A DNA stretch of 64,000 nucleotides, taken from positions 86,020 to 150,019 of the forward strand of contig JBCCEW010000012.1 in the NCBI GenBank assembly GCA_039030075.1. The letters are read 5' to 3'. Below, in pieces: positions 1 through 7,785 of the stretch. Under the pieces are notes generated by a model. That model did not search any database, had not been told where the DNA came from, and worked only from the letters and a program-made list of their open reading frames with translations. How positions within the stretch are numbered: the first letter of the stretch is position 1; the number at the start of each line of letters is the position of its first letter. Source of the stretch: Myxococcota bacterium (GTDB lineage Bacteria > Myxococcota_A > UBA9160 > SMWR01). A program made the position numbers and the translations under genes.

Positions 1-919
1 GCTTGATCGCGGCAGCGGCGGGGAGGTTCCAGTTCGGCTCGTGGGGAATGTTCGAGGCCGAGTGGAGCTTTCCCTGGGCGAAGTCGTGGTAGGCGCTCAC
101 GGTGATCGCATCCGCCCCGGCGTTCTCCAGCCACTGGGCCGTGACCTTCGCGTCTTCGAGCGAGATGCCGCCCTCCTTGCCGACCTCTCGCGAGTCGATC
201 TTGACGATCAGCGGGAAGTCGGAGCCGACCTCGGCGCGCACGGCGCGCACGATCTCGAGCAGGAGCCGGGCGCGATTCTCGAGCGGTCCGCCGTATTCGT
301 CGGTGCGGCGATTCGTCTTCGGCGAGAGGAAGGAAGAGGGGACGTAGCCGTGGCCTCCATGGACCTCGACGGCATCGCAACCCGCCTGCGCCGCGCGCCG
401 CGCACCGGCGGCGAAGGCCGACACGAGATCCCGGATGTCGTCGTCGTCGAGTTCTTTGAAGGTGGGCATGCCAGTGCTGGCGAGGATCTCGAGCTCGGGC
501 AGCAGGAATCCGTCGACGAAGTCGCCCATCTCGAGCCGCGGGGCCGAAGGGCACCACTGGGGGCGTCCGGCGACCGTGTCGTCGACGGCGTTGAGGCCCC
601 CCTGGTGGAGCTGCACGGCGAAGCGTGCGCCGTGCCGATGCACCGCATCGACGACCTGCGCCAGCCCCGGAATGTGGGTGTCGTCCGAGATCCCGACCTG
701 CCAGGGCTGAACCTGGCCCACCGGATACATCACGCCGCAGGCGCCGGAGATGATCAGGCCGGCCCCGCCGCGAGCCTGCTCCTCGTGGTAGGCCGCGATG
801 CGGTCGCCCCAGTGTCCGTCTTCGTCACTGAGGTTCACCCCCATCGCCGTGACGAGGATGCGATTGCGCAGTTCGAGCGACCCGATGCGCCCAGGGGCGA
901 GCAGATGGTCGTAGGCCAC
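1..919 (-). CDS. Old-yellow-enzyme family NADH:flavin oxidoreductase, 3' part outside window
   Basis: The reverse strand reads as one open frame from a GTG at 919, preceded by GGAG, to the left edge, so the C-terminus is missing. The product shows the FMN-binding (beta/alpha)8 barrel of old yellow enzymes. It opens with a segment ending LRNRILVTAMG and has a conserved FAVQLHQGG stretch. The HGGHGYVPSSFLSP motif, followed by TNRRTDEYGG and NRARLL, is diagnostic of the OYE/2,4-dienoyl-CoA reductase/trimethylamine dehydrogenase group. These cytoplasmic flavoenzymes reduce activated C=C bonds or dehydrogenate amines. With the C-terminus cut off I cannot tell whether the iron-sulfur and FAD/NAD domains of the long dienoyl-CoA reductases are present. 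Neighbouring acyl-CoA synthetase and dehalogenase genes suggest lipid or xenobiotic catabolism. Confidence 0.85.
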   Translation of the reverse strand, partial: MAYDHLLAPGRIGSLELRNRILVTAMGVNLSDEDGHWGDRIAAYHEEQARGGAGLIISGACGVMYPVGQVQPWQVGISDDTHIPGLAQVVDAVHRHGARFAVQLHQGGLNAVDDTVAGRPQWCPSAPRLEMGDFVDGFLLPELEILASTGMPTFKELDDDDIRDLVSAFAAGARRAAQAGCDAVEVHGGHGYVPSSFLSPKTNRRTDEYGGPLENRARLLLEIVRAVRAEVGSDFPLIVKIDSREVGKEGGISLEDAKVTAQWLENAGADAITVSAYHDFAQGKLHSASNIPHEPNWNLPAAAAIK

Positions 920-1108
920 GACGTCTTCTCCGAGGGAGGAGCGCGGGGGGGAGCCTCGCGCGAGTCATGGCCAGGGTACTGCGGAATCGAAGCGGGCGTC
1001 CGAGCGTTTCGATGGCTCCGGGGACGCCGAGGGGACGAGGACTGTGCGGGCCTCTCACGGGAGCCGACAGAGCCCCCGCGAGAGGTCCGCTCGCGCCCGA
1101 GGAGCGCG

Positions 1109-1843
1109 TCAGGTCCGCGTGACGCGTCGGGCCACGAACCCGCCCACGAGGGTCAGCCCACACACCAGCGCGGAGACGCCGAAGCCACCGAGCGCCGGCA
1201 CCGGCACCGTCGCTGCGTTCAGGTTGATGTTGACGACCTCGATGAAGTTCCCGCCCATGGGGTTGGGCCGCTGGAAGCGCAGCTCGGCCGTGTCCTCGCC
1301 GGGCAGACCGATCAGCCCCAGCATCGTCGACGGACTCGGCATGCTGCCGTTCGGCAACCCCGACGCGGGCGCCGACAGCGAGAACGCGATGAAGGGATAC
1401 GCGTCGAAGGGCGCCACGAAGGCGGGGCCTGCCACGCCGAAGTTGTTGGCGCCCACGAGGTTGCCGGCGGGAAGGACGTTGTTGTCGATCACGTTGAGCT
1501 GGGTCGTGGTGGGCGGGACCGGATCCATCTCCCAGGACTGGCCCGCCATGTCGATCACCATCTCGACGACCGCGCCGTCGAAGAACAAGCCCATCTGCGG
1601 CGCGTTCGGATCGATCACGACTGTGACGGTGACCGGAGTCCCGACGTTGACCCCGTACGCCGTCGGTACCTGCGGCGTCTCGGTCGGGTTGAAGCTGACC
1701 TGGATGTTCTCCACCTCGCCCGTGTACTGCACCGTGTAGTTCGCCTGAGCCGCGTTCGCCGCCAGCACGACCACCGCGACGACGAGCCACGCACTTCGGC
1801 CGCTCTGCTTCCACCCACTCCACTTCCTGCGCACCATCTTCAC
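1109..1843 (-). CDS. Exported protein with C-terminal sorting-type tail
   Basis: The predicted protein has 244 residues. Its N-terminus carries a basic stretch followed by a hydrophobic signal peptide (AWLVVAVVVLAANAAQA, cleavage expected after AQA). The middle looks like a beta-rich extracellular domain without catalytic motifs I recognise. The C-terminus has a short Pro/Gly-rich motif (VPVPALGGFG), a hydrophobic segment and a basic end (ARRVTRT). This is the layout of PEP-CTERM-like tripartite sorting tails handled by exosortase-type enzymes, although the motif is not a canonical PEP. A GTG start at 1843 has AGGAG eight bases upstream. An ATG six bases downstream is also possible. Function is unknown. 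Confidence 0.75.
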   Translation of the reverse strand: MKMVRRKWSGWKQSGRSAWLVVAVVVLAANAAQANYTVQYTGEVENIQVSFNPTETPQVPTAYGVNVGTPVTVTVVIDPNAPQMGLFFDGAVVEMVIDMAGQSWEMDPVPPTTTQLNVIDNNVLPAGNLVGANNFGVAGPAFVAPFDAYPFIAFSLSAPASGLPNGSMPSPSTMLGLIGLPGEDTAELRFQRPNPMGGNFIEVVNINLNAATVPVPALGGFGVSALVCGLTLVGGFVARRVTRT

Positions 1844-2026
1844 CTCGAGTTCTCCTGGTCGGTGGGCACGGCAGCCCCGGCTCGGCGTACCGAGCCATTT
1901 CGCGCCCCGGATTCACGCGCGTCGGGAAGCCCCCGAGCGTCGACAGGATTCTCTCGGGAGCCCGTTAACCGGAGCGAAACCCGAGGAATTCCAAGGGGCT
2001 GGGGCTTCGCGGCCGCCGCCGTTCGG

Positions 2027-2344
2027 CTAGCGCCGGCGCGCCCGTCCGGCGCGCCGCGTCGGGACGTGGGTTCCGTCGGGCCGCTTCGCCACCCAGCGTA
2101 CGAAGCGCGCGACCTCCGGGTGGGCGGCGAGCTTCTCGATCGTGTCGTAGGCGCGCTCGAGCTCCTTCTCGGAAAGGAGCACGTGGATCTGCTTGTGGCA
2201 GGGCGCGCACAGCCAGGCGATGCGATCGCGTTCACGCGTGCCCTTCTGGCGCGTGCGGGGTACCAGATGGTGACGCGTGGGGTGGGCGACGGCGCGCAGG
2301 CAGAGCTCACAGGCGTCGGCGCGGCGTCGCCCGTTCGTGTTCAC
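2027..2344 (-). CDS. Small HNH-type zinc-binding protein
   Basis: The product has 105 residues. It shows a CELC pair near residue 12, a HHLVPR motif around residue 25 and a second zinc pair in CAPCHKQIH around residue 46. This is the arrangement of HNH endonuclease-like domains, in which two CxxC pairs bind structural zinc and the HH plus distal His bind the catalytic metal. The C-terminal half is basic. Members of this standalone short family are common, but their substrates are mostly unknown. The chosen GTG start at 2344 has no clear Shine-Dalgarno sequence. It lies 52 bases downstream of the GST gene on the same strand and may be co-transcribed with it. Confidence 0.7.
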   Translation of the reverse strand: MNTNGRRRADACELCLRAVAHPTRHHLVPRTRQKGTRERDRIAWLCAPCHKQIHVLLSEKELERAYDTIEKLAAHPEVARFVRWVAKRPDGTHVPTRRAGRARRR

Positions 2345-2396
2345 CGCGAAACCGTAGCGGCGCTCGGCGTCGCGGCCGCTCTCGGGAGGGACCGCT

Positions 2397-3008
2397 TCAA
2401 ACGGCTGCGGCGCGTTCGAAGGCCGGCCGCGCCGTCAGTCGCGCGAGGTAGGCCGACGTGCGCGGCGTGTCGGCATTCACGTATTCGAGGTGTCGGGCGA
2501 TCATCAACCCGAACCCCAGCATGATGTCGGCCGCACTGAAGCGGTCGCCCAGGATCCACTCGCGCCCGTCGAGCGCGCCTTCGATCACGCCCACGAGGTT
2601 CGGTGCGATCTCGCGGCCCCGGTCGACCAGGACGGGCCACCGGCGATCCTCGGGGATCCGACCGCTGTGGGAAGCGATCTCTCCCATGATGACGGTCAGC
2701 GGGTTCTCGCCGTAGCCCATCCACTGGAGGGTGAGTGCGCCTTCCTCCGTATCGCTCGGCGGGATCAGCGCGCCCGCGCCGTACTTCGCGTCCAGATACG
2801 AGAGGATGGCGGCGGTCTCCCAGAGGAGGAAGCCGTCGTCTTCGATCGCGGGCACCTTGCCCAGCGGGTTGACCTTCAGGTACGCGGGACGCTGCATGGC
2901 GTCGCTGAACATCTCGACGGGCTCCAGCCGATAGGCGAGGTCGATCTCCTCGCAATACCAGACGACGCGCATCGAACGCGAGAGCGGGCTGTGGTGCAGG
3001 GTCAGCAT
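2397..3008 (-). CDS. Glutathione S-transferase family protein
   Basis: This 203-residue protein is a typical cytosolic GST. The N-terminal thioredoxin-like domain begins MLTLHHSPLSRSMR, with the glutathione-contacting Ser/Arg in the first turn. It has the cis-proline region GKVPAIEDDG and the following WETAAILSYLD, where the Glu-(Ser/Thr/Ala) pair holds the gamma-glutamyl group. The helical C-terminal domain has the N-capping motif GDRFSAADIMLG. The gene starts seven bases after the acyl-CoA synthetase stop, so the two form an operon. The family conjugates or reductively dehalogenates electrophiles. Presence beside a haloalkane dehalogenase suggests detoxification, but this is inference from context. 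Confidence 0.9.
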   Translation of the reverse strand: MLTLHHSPLSRSMRVVWYCEEIDLAYRLEPVEMFSDAMQRPAYLKVNPLGKVPAIEDDGFLLWETAAILSYLDAKYGAGALIPPSDTEEGALTLQWMGYGENPLTVIMGEIASHSGRIPEDRRWPVLVDRGREIAPNLVGVIEGALDGREWILGDRFSAADIMLGFGLMIARHLEYVNADTPRTSAYLARLTARPAFERAAAV

Positions 3009-3015
3009 TGGCCCG

Positions 3016-4569
3016 TCAGCTCTGCGACTTCGCCTGCTCGAGATACTCGTCGCGGAGCAGGCGCTTGTAGAGCTTTCCCGTCGGCAGGCGCGGCAGCTCG
3101 GGACGGAAGTGGATGTGCTTCGGCACTTTGTAGTGCGCGATCGACTCGCGCGCGTACGCGCGCAGCTCGGCCTCGAAGGCCTCGTCGCCCGTCACGCCTT
3201 CCGCGGGCTGCACCACCGCCTGCACGAACTCGCCCATCTCGGGGTCGGGTAGTCCGAAGACGGCGACGTCGGTCACCTTGTCGTGGACGATCAGGCAGTC
3301 CTCGATCTCCTGGGGATAGATGTTCACGCCCCCCGAAATGATCATGAACGCCTTGCGGTCGGTGAGATAGAGATAGCCGTCCTCGTCGAGGTATCCGACG
3401 TCCCCCAGCGCCGACCAGTTGGCGTGGTGGGGGTGCTGCGCCGATTTCGTCTTCGCCGAGTCGCCGTGGTACTCGAAGGGCATTTCGTCGCGCTCGAAGT
3501 AGATCAGTCCGGCTTCCCCGACGGGCAGTTCGTTGCCTTCGTCGTCACAGATGTGGGGCGTTCCGAGGATGGGCTTTCCGACCGAGCCCGGGTGCTCGAG
3601 CCACTGGGGCGAATCGATGAAGGTCAATCCGTTGCCCTCGGTGCCGGCGTAGTACTCGGTGATGATCGGGCCCCACCACTCGATCATCTGGCGCTTCACC
3701 TCGACCGGGCAGGGTGCCGCCGCGTGCACCACGTTCTCGAGGGACGAGGTGTCGAAGCGGCGACGCAGCGTCTCGGGCAGCTTGAGCATCCGCACGAACA
3801 TGGTCGGCACGACCTGGCTGTGGGTGATCTGGTGCTGCTCGATCGCTTCGAGGAACGCCTCTTCGCGGAACTTCTCCATCACCACCACCGTACCGCCGAG
3901 CTCGTGCACCCCGGTCGACCACTGGAGCGGCGCCGAGTGGTAGAGTGGGGCTGGCGAGAGGTAGCGGGTGGACTCGCTCATCCCGAGCAGGTGCTGCTCG
4001 AGCGCGGAGATCGCGAGACCGCCCGGCTCGTCGATCTGCTTCCCCGACAGCCCACGCTTGATGCCCTTTGGACGCCCGGTGGTTCCCGAGGAGTAGAGCA
4101 TCACGTCGCCGCGCGGTTGATCGTCGAGGCGTTTCGCGGGCATCGCCCCGGTTGCGGCCTCGTACGCCTCGAAGCCGTCGACGGTGCCGTCCATCATGAA
4201 GCGGTCGGTGCAGTCAGGGATCAGCGGGAGCATCTCGCTGACCGTCTCGGCCATGGCGCGCGTGGTGACGAGCGAGGTCGAGCCCGAGTCGTTGACGAGG
4301 TAGGCCGCCTCCTCCGCTGACAGGAAGCGATTGATCGCCGTGACGTAGAGCCCCGAGCGCAGCGCTGCCCAGTAGGCCTCGTAGTAGCGCGGGGTGTTCT
4401 CGGCGAGGATCGCCACGTGACCCCCCGGTCGGAGTCCGCGTTCCCACCACAGCTGAGCGAGCTGGTTCGAGCGGTCGTCGAGTTCGCGGTAGGTCACGAC
4501 GGCGCCGGTCCCGGTCATGATGACGGCCGGCTTGTCGGGGTGGGTGGCGGCGTGGGTACCCGGATACAT
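3016..4569 (-). CDS. AMP-forming acyl-CoA synthetase (fatty-acid-CoA ligase type)
   Basis: The 517-residue protein is a full-length ANL-superfamily acyl-CoA ligase. It activates a carboxylate with ATP to an acyl-adenylate and then a CoA thioester. Visible motifs are the P-loop YSSGTTGRPKGIK near residue 160, YYAGTEGNG near 310, and the hinge region LGDVGYLDEDGYLYLTDR followed by SGGVNIYPQEIE. The catalytic Lys lies in LPTGKLYKRL near the C-terminus. The ATG at 4569 is preceded by GAGGAGATCGCC. The gene lies in a tight same-strand series with a DUF1330-like gene upstream and a GST gene downstream. The substrate cannot be read from sequence; medium/long-chain or aromatic/cyclic acids are all possible. 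Confidence 0.93.
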   Translation of the reverse strand: MYPGTHAATHPDKPAVIMTGTGAVVTYRELDDRSNQLAQLWWERGLRPGGHVAILAENTPRYYEAYWAALRSGLYVTAINRFLSAEEAAYLVNDSGSTSLVTTRAMAETVSEMLPLIPDCTDRFMMDGTVDGFEAYEAATGAMPAKRLDDQPRGDVMLYSSGTTGRPKGIKRGLSGKQIDEPGGLAISALEQHLLGMSESTRYLSPAPLYHSAPLQWSTGVHELGGTVVVMEKFREEAFLEAIEQHQITHSQVVPTMFVRMLKLPETLRRRFDTSSLENVVHAAAPCPVEVKRQMIEWWGPIITEYYAGTEGNGLTFIDSPQWLEHPGSVGKPILGTPHICDDEGNELPVGEAGLIYFERDEMPFEYHGDSAKTKSAQHPHHANWSALGDVGYLDEDGYLYLTDRKAFMIISGGVNIYPQEIEDCLIVHDKVTDVAVFGLPDPEMGEFVQAVVQPAEGVTGDEAFEAELRAYARESIAHYKVPKHIHFRPELPRLPTGKLYKRLLRDEYLEQAKSQS

Positions 4570-4612
4570 GGCGATCTCCTCGGGGCGCGAGTATACGAGC
4601 GCTCGGGGGAGA

Positions 4613-4951
4613 CTACTCCCCTGCGGTCGGTCCCTCGGCTTCGAGCCAGGAGGCGACGTCCCATTCGCGGAACACGGTCCAGCTGTAGTTTCGCGTGGCG
4701 CGCTCTCGCAGGTGACCGACGCCCGCTTCGGCCTGTCGCTCCATCAGGGTCTCGAAATCGTCGAGTGAGCCGAAGCGCATCACCACCAGGTACTGGCGCC
4801 CTTCGCCCGAGAGCGTGCGCACGGGCGGATGACCGGCGACGACCGGCTGGGCGTCCAACCCCTCGAGAAGCGGCGCTGTCTCCCGCATGTAACGGCGATA
4901 GGCGTCTTCGGCGCCCGGGGCCAGATCGAAGAAGTTCAGTGCGTAGATCAT
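4613..4951 (-). CDS. DUF1330-like dimeric alpha/beta-barrel protein
   Basis: The 112-residue product begins MIYALNFFDLAPGAEDAYRRY. It has the ferredoxin-like fold pattern of the dimeric alpha/beta barrel superfamily: a short strand, a helix with YRRYM, and a central QYLVVMRFGSLDDFETLM strand-helix unit. I chose the ATG at 4951 over longer upstream reading because homologous proteins start at this strand and because the upstream part would overlap the dehalogenase gene. The gene lies 13 bases downstream of the haloalkane dehalogenase and 43 bases upstream of the acyl-CoA synthetase, so it is probably in their operon. Its function is unknown; related small barrels act as monooxygenases or dehydrochlorinases or only bind ligands. 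Confidence 0.75.
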   Translation of the reverse strand: MIYALNFFDLAPGAEDAYRRYMRETAPLLEGLDAQPVVAGHPPVRTLSGEGRQYLVVMRFGSLDDFETLMERQAEAGVGHLRERATRNYSWTVFREWDVASWLEAEGPTAGE

Positions 4952-4964
4952 CGAAGGCTCCCGA

Positions 4965-5945
4965 CTAGGATCCGGTGGCGTGCATCCAGGCGACGACGCG
5001 CTCGGCGACGTCTTCCCCGCAGTCTTCCTGGAGGAAGTGCCCCGCGCGTTCGAGGGTGGCGTGGGGTTGTCCGGCGGCTCCGGGCACACGCTCCTGGAAG
5101 ATGGCGTCCCAGCCGCCGGTCCCGGGATCGCTGTCACCGAACAGGGTCAAGAAGGGCTTCTCGAACTTGCCGAGGACGTCCCAGGTCGCTTGGTTCAGCG
5201 CGGCACCTACGTCGTTCCGCGTCACGGGTATGAGCGCGGGAAACTGGCGCATGCCCTGCTTGAAACGCTCTTCCGGAAACGGAGCGTCGTAGGCCTGCGC
5301 GGCCTCGGGCGCCAAGGGACGCGCCGTAGCGCCGTGCGCTGCCATGCTCGCTGCAAAATCCGGCGTGCGCTGCGAGAACGCGATCCACGACAGAAGCGCT
5401 TCGGCGATCTGGGTGTTGTCGCCCGGGAGCGCATGGTTGTCCTGCACCAGACGACCCGCGAGCGCGGGTTCGAGGGTGTGCAGCATCGTGTTGGCGGCGA
5501 CCACGCGCGCGAAACGCGGACTCTCTCGAGCCACCACCCCCATGCCGATCGGGCCGCCCCAGTCCTGGCCGAAGACGGTGACGTCACGCAGGTCCAGACC
5601 GAGCACGAAAGCGCGCAGCCACTCGACGTGCCTTTCGAAGGTGAAAGAGGTGCGCTCGGTGAGCTTGTCCGAGCGGCCGAAGCCGATGTGGTCGGGGGCG
5701 ATCGCCCGGAACCCCGCCGCGACGAAGACCGGAATCATCTTCCGGTAGAGGTACGACCACATCGGCTCGCCGTGCAGCAGCAGCACCGCGGGACCCTCGC
5801 GCGGGCCTTCGTCGACGTAGTGCATGCGCAGCGTCTGGGCGGGCTGCTCGGGGTTCGGCAGCTCGGCGTAGTGGGGTTCGAAGGGAAAGTCGGCGAGGTC
5901 CGCGAAGCGCGCTTCCGGCGTGCGGATCACCTCCGAGATCAACAT
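4965..5945 (-). CDS. Haloalkane dehalogenase (alpha/beta-hydrolase, subfamily I type)
   Basis: This 326-residue alpha/beta-hydrolase closely follows the DhlA-type haloalkane dehalogenases, which hydrolyse carbon-halogen bonds to alcohol, halide and proton in the cytoplasm. It starts MLISEVIRTPEARFADL, like that family. The oxyanion-hole motif is HGEPMWSYLYRKM. The nucleophile elbow is FGQDWGGP with Asp128 and the adjacent halide-stabilising Trp129. The catalytic His303 is in RAGHFLQE, and an acid residue is likely in GDSDP (Asp271 or Asp273). An upstream ATG at 6008 would add 21 poorly conserved residues, so I prefer 5945. Some proteins with this signature act on other substrates, so the activity is inferred from family resemblance and catalytic residues. 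Confidence 0.88.
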   Translation of the reverse strand: MLISEVIRTPEARFADLADFPFEPHYAELPNPEQPAQTLRMHYVDEGPREGPAVLLLHGEPMWSYLYRKMIPVFVAAGFRAIAPDHIGFGRSDKLTERTSFTFERHVEWLRAFVLGLDLRDVTVFGQDWGGPIGMGVVARESPRFARVVAANTMLHTLEPALAGRLVQDNHALPGDNTQIAEALLSWIAFSQRTPDFAASMAAHGATARPLAPEAAQAYDAPFPEERFKQGMRQFPALIPVTRNDVGAALNQATWDVLGKFEKPFLTLFGDSDPGTGGWDAIFQERVPGAAGQPHATLERAGHFLQEDCGEDVAERVVAWMHATGS

Positions 5946-6056
5946 GGCGTCTCCGGTCCGAGGGCAGGGCGTCGGGTCGAAGGGTCTCTCGCCCCACCGA
6001 GACGTCAAGAGGCAGGGATCGGAGGCGTCAGCAGGATGGGCTCGGCGGGCGAGCCG

Positions 6057-6539
6057 TCAGGCGGCGCCGGCTTCCTCCGCGCCCAGCTTGCGTGCGAGCG
6101 CGCGCCAGCGTCGCTGGCGGTGACGGTAGAAGAGCGCCGCGAACGCCCAGACCACTGGCGTGAGGAGGCCGGCGTCGACGTCGACGCGATCCACGTAGCG
6201 GGTGTGGCCGTCCGGGAGCGCGTCGATCTCGATCCAGTGGTCCCAGCGCTTCGCGAGCTGGCCGCTGCCGTTGTCGCGCACCCGTCGCGGCCAGCCGCTG
6301 GGCACCTCGCCATCCGGGAGCTCCAGGCCGACCCACTGCCGACCCAAAGGCAGCACTCCGAAAAGCCACACGCTGACCCGGTAGCGGCCGGGGGACCAGG
6401 TCGACGGAAGGCTCGGCGGGTCCACCGGTTCGAAGCGGATCAGAGGGGCCGCCACGTAGCGGAGCAGGTCGGGGGTGAGCAGCTCCTGCCAGGCGCGTTC
6501 TGGGGAGCACTCGAGTCGGGTGGTGCATTCGATTCGCAT
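6057..6539 (-). CDS. SRPBCC (polyketide cyclase/START-like) ligand-binding protein
   Basis: The product has 160 residues and starts MRIECTTRLECSPERAWQELL, the typical first strand and helix of the SRPBCC helix-grip fold. The central part contains successive beta strands (VGLELPDG, DHWIEIDALPDGHTRYVDRV), and a long C-terminal helix follows. No catalytic signature is visible. The family binds hydrophobic ligands or acts as cyclases or lipid carriers. The gene is divergent from a TetR regulator 86 bases away, so it is the obvious candidate for control by that regulator. The dehalogenase gene follows 111 bases downstream on the same strand. Confidence 0.8.
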   Translation of the reverse strand: MRIECTTRLECSPERAWQELLTPDLLRYVAAPLIRFEPVDPPSLPSTWSPGRYRVSVWLFGVLPLGRQWVGLELPDGEVPSGWPRRVRDNGSGQLAKRWDHWIEIDALPDGHTRYVDRVDVDAGLLTPVVWAFAALFYRHRQRRWRALARKLGAEEAGAA

Positions 6540-6625
6540 GGGTCGTCGTCCTCCGAGGTTCCCTAGAATGTGAGAAATCCCTCGGTTTTCACCTCGCATT
6601 CCGAACCGGACCCGACCGCCCGCCC

Positions 6626-7288
6626 ATGCCCACCCGCAAGACCTCGAAAACCCGCCGGAAACGACCCCAGCAGGCGCGCTCGCGCGCAACCGTCGACGCG
6701 CTCCTCGAAGCCGCGGCTCAGCTTTTCGAACGCCACGGCGTCGGCGCGACGACCACCGACCGCATCGCGGAGCGTGCCGGTGTGTCGGTAGGGTCGCTCT
6801 ACCAGTACTTCGGCGACAAGCAGGCCCTGCTCGTGGCGCTGTCCGAGCGTCACCTCGACGAGGGGGAGGCGGTCGTGCGCGCGGCCTTCGGCGAACTCGC
6901 AGCACCGGATCGTCCCCTCGACGAGTGGGTCGCGGCGCTGATCGAGACCTTCGTCGCGCTGCACCGCGAACGTCCGGCGCTGCACCGCGTGCTCACCGAA
7001 GAAGGCCCGCTGCCGACCCGCGTGCGCCGCCGGGTCGAGGCGCTCGAGGCTGCGGCTGTCGAGGCACTGGCGGGGCTTCTCCGGCAGCGGACCGACGTGC
7101 GGGTACCCGATTCGCGGCTTGCCGCCCACTTCCTCGTGGTCTGGGTCGACGCCGTGGCGCACCGACTCGTGCTGCACCCACCGGATGGCGTGACCACCGA
7201 AGCGCTCTGCGCCGAAGCCGAGCGTTTGATCGTGGCCTACCTCGCGTCGGGTGACGCTCCGACAGGCCGCCGCGCCGCGTCGCGCTAG
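6626..7288 (+). CDS. TetR/AcrR family transcriptional regulator
   Basis: The 220-residue protein has a basic N-terminus followed by a TetR helix-turn-helix domain at about residues 20-65 (VDALLEAAAQLFERHGVGATTTDRIAERAG, then GSLYQYFGDKQALLVAL). The C-terminal helical ligand domain ends with a tail resembling TetR_C groups that sense hydrophobic compounds. It is divergent from the SRPBCC/dehalogenase gene series. The 86-base intergenic stretch contains an imperfect dyad (GTGAGAAA near 6570 facing TTTTCAC near 6586) that could be the shared operator; this is weak evidence. The 3' end overlaps the convergent lipoprotein gene by four bases. Confidence 0.92.
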   Translation: MPTRKTSKTRRKRPQQARSRATVDALLEAAAQLFERHGVGATTTDRIAERAGVSVGSLYQYFGDKQALLVALSERHLDEGEAVVRAAFGELAAPDRPLDEWVAALIETFVALHRERPALHRVLTEEGPLPTRVRRRVEALEAAAVEALAGLLRQRTDVRVPDSRLAAHFLVVWVDAVAHRLVLHPPDGVTTEALCAEAERLIVAYLASGDAPTGRRAASR

Positions 7289-7677
7289 AGACGCTCGAGC
7301 CGCGCGACCGGATAGCTCTCGCCCGCGCCGTGGGGATCGTGCGGGGCGCCGAGCCAGACGCGCACCTTCTCCCCCGAGTCGATGTCGACACCGCTGCTCC
7401 GAATCACCTCGGCGCCAAGGTCGACCGGAACGCCCCATTCGTCGTCGCCCTCGGTCAGCAGCGAGCCGAAGGCATCCGTGGGGAGTTCGGATTCGTCGCC
7501 GAAGACGACCTCGACGATATCGAGGGTGCCGACGGTTTCATAGGGCCAGGCCGTGTTGCTCCGCAGGGCCTGCTCCAGGGGCGAGTCCTGGTCGGGGGCC
7601 AGGGCCTCGAAGTCCGCGATGTCCGAACCGCAGGCGAGGGTGAGCGCGAGAATCGATCCGAGCCAGAGAAGTCGCAT
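7285..7677 (-). CDS. Small predicted lipoprotein of unknown function
   Basis: The 130-residue product has a lipoprotein signal peptide (MRLLWLGSILALTLACGSD). Cys16 is the expected lipidation site, and the following Gly-Ser-Asp would influence sorting. The mature part is acidic and begins with a helix-prone segment. It ends in a compact beta-rich stretch (EKVRVWLGAPHDPHGAGESYPVARLERL). I do not recognise a family. The gene lies downstream of the beta-propeller gene on the same strand, but a strong hairpin at 7732-7763 lies between them, so it may have its own promoter. Confidence 0.7.
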   Translation of the reverse strand: MRLLWLGSILALTLACGSDIADFEALAPDQDSPLEQALRSNTAWPYETVGTLDIVEVVFGDESELPTDAFGSLLTEGDDEWGVPVDLGAEVIRSSGVDIDSGEKVRVWLGAPHDPHGAGESYPVARLERL

Positions 7678-7731
7678 GCCTCTCGAATCGGCAGGATCCC
7701 AGGCGACCTTGATCGGTGTCGTCGAGAGCGA

Positions 7732-7763
7732 GGCGCCCCCGGCGGGGTTCCGCCGAGGGCGCC
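7732..7763 (-). terminator. GC-rich hairpin after the beta-propeller gene
   Basis: Two 14-base arms (GGCGCCCCCGGCGG and CCGCCGAGGGCGCC) pair with one mismatch around a four-base GGTT loop, 22 bases after the stop of the 7786-9108 gene. The stem is very stable, but there is no T tract following it on the minus strand. It may stop transcription only weakly or protect the 3' end. Confidence 0.5.
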
Positions 7764-7785
7764 CGGATTCGATGGGGTGGGTGCC

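Noticed and set aside
41..2524. An 827-codon frame on the plus strand
   Set aside because: It lies over at least four real minus-strand genes with family motifs, and its composition (Arg/Gly/Val runs) is that of a high-GC shadow frame.
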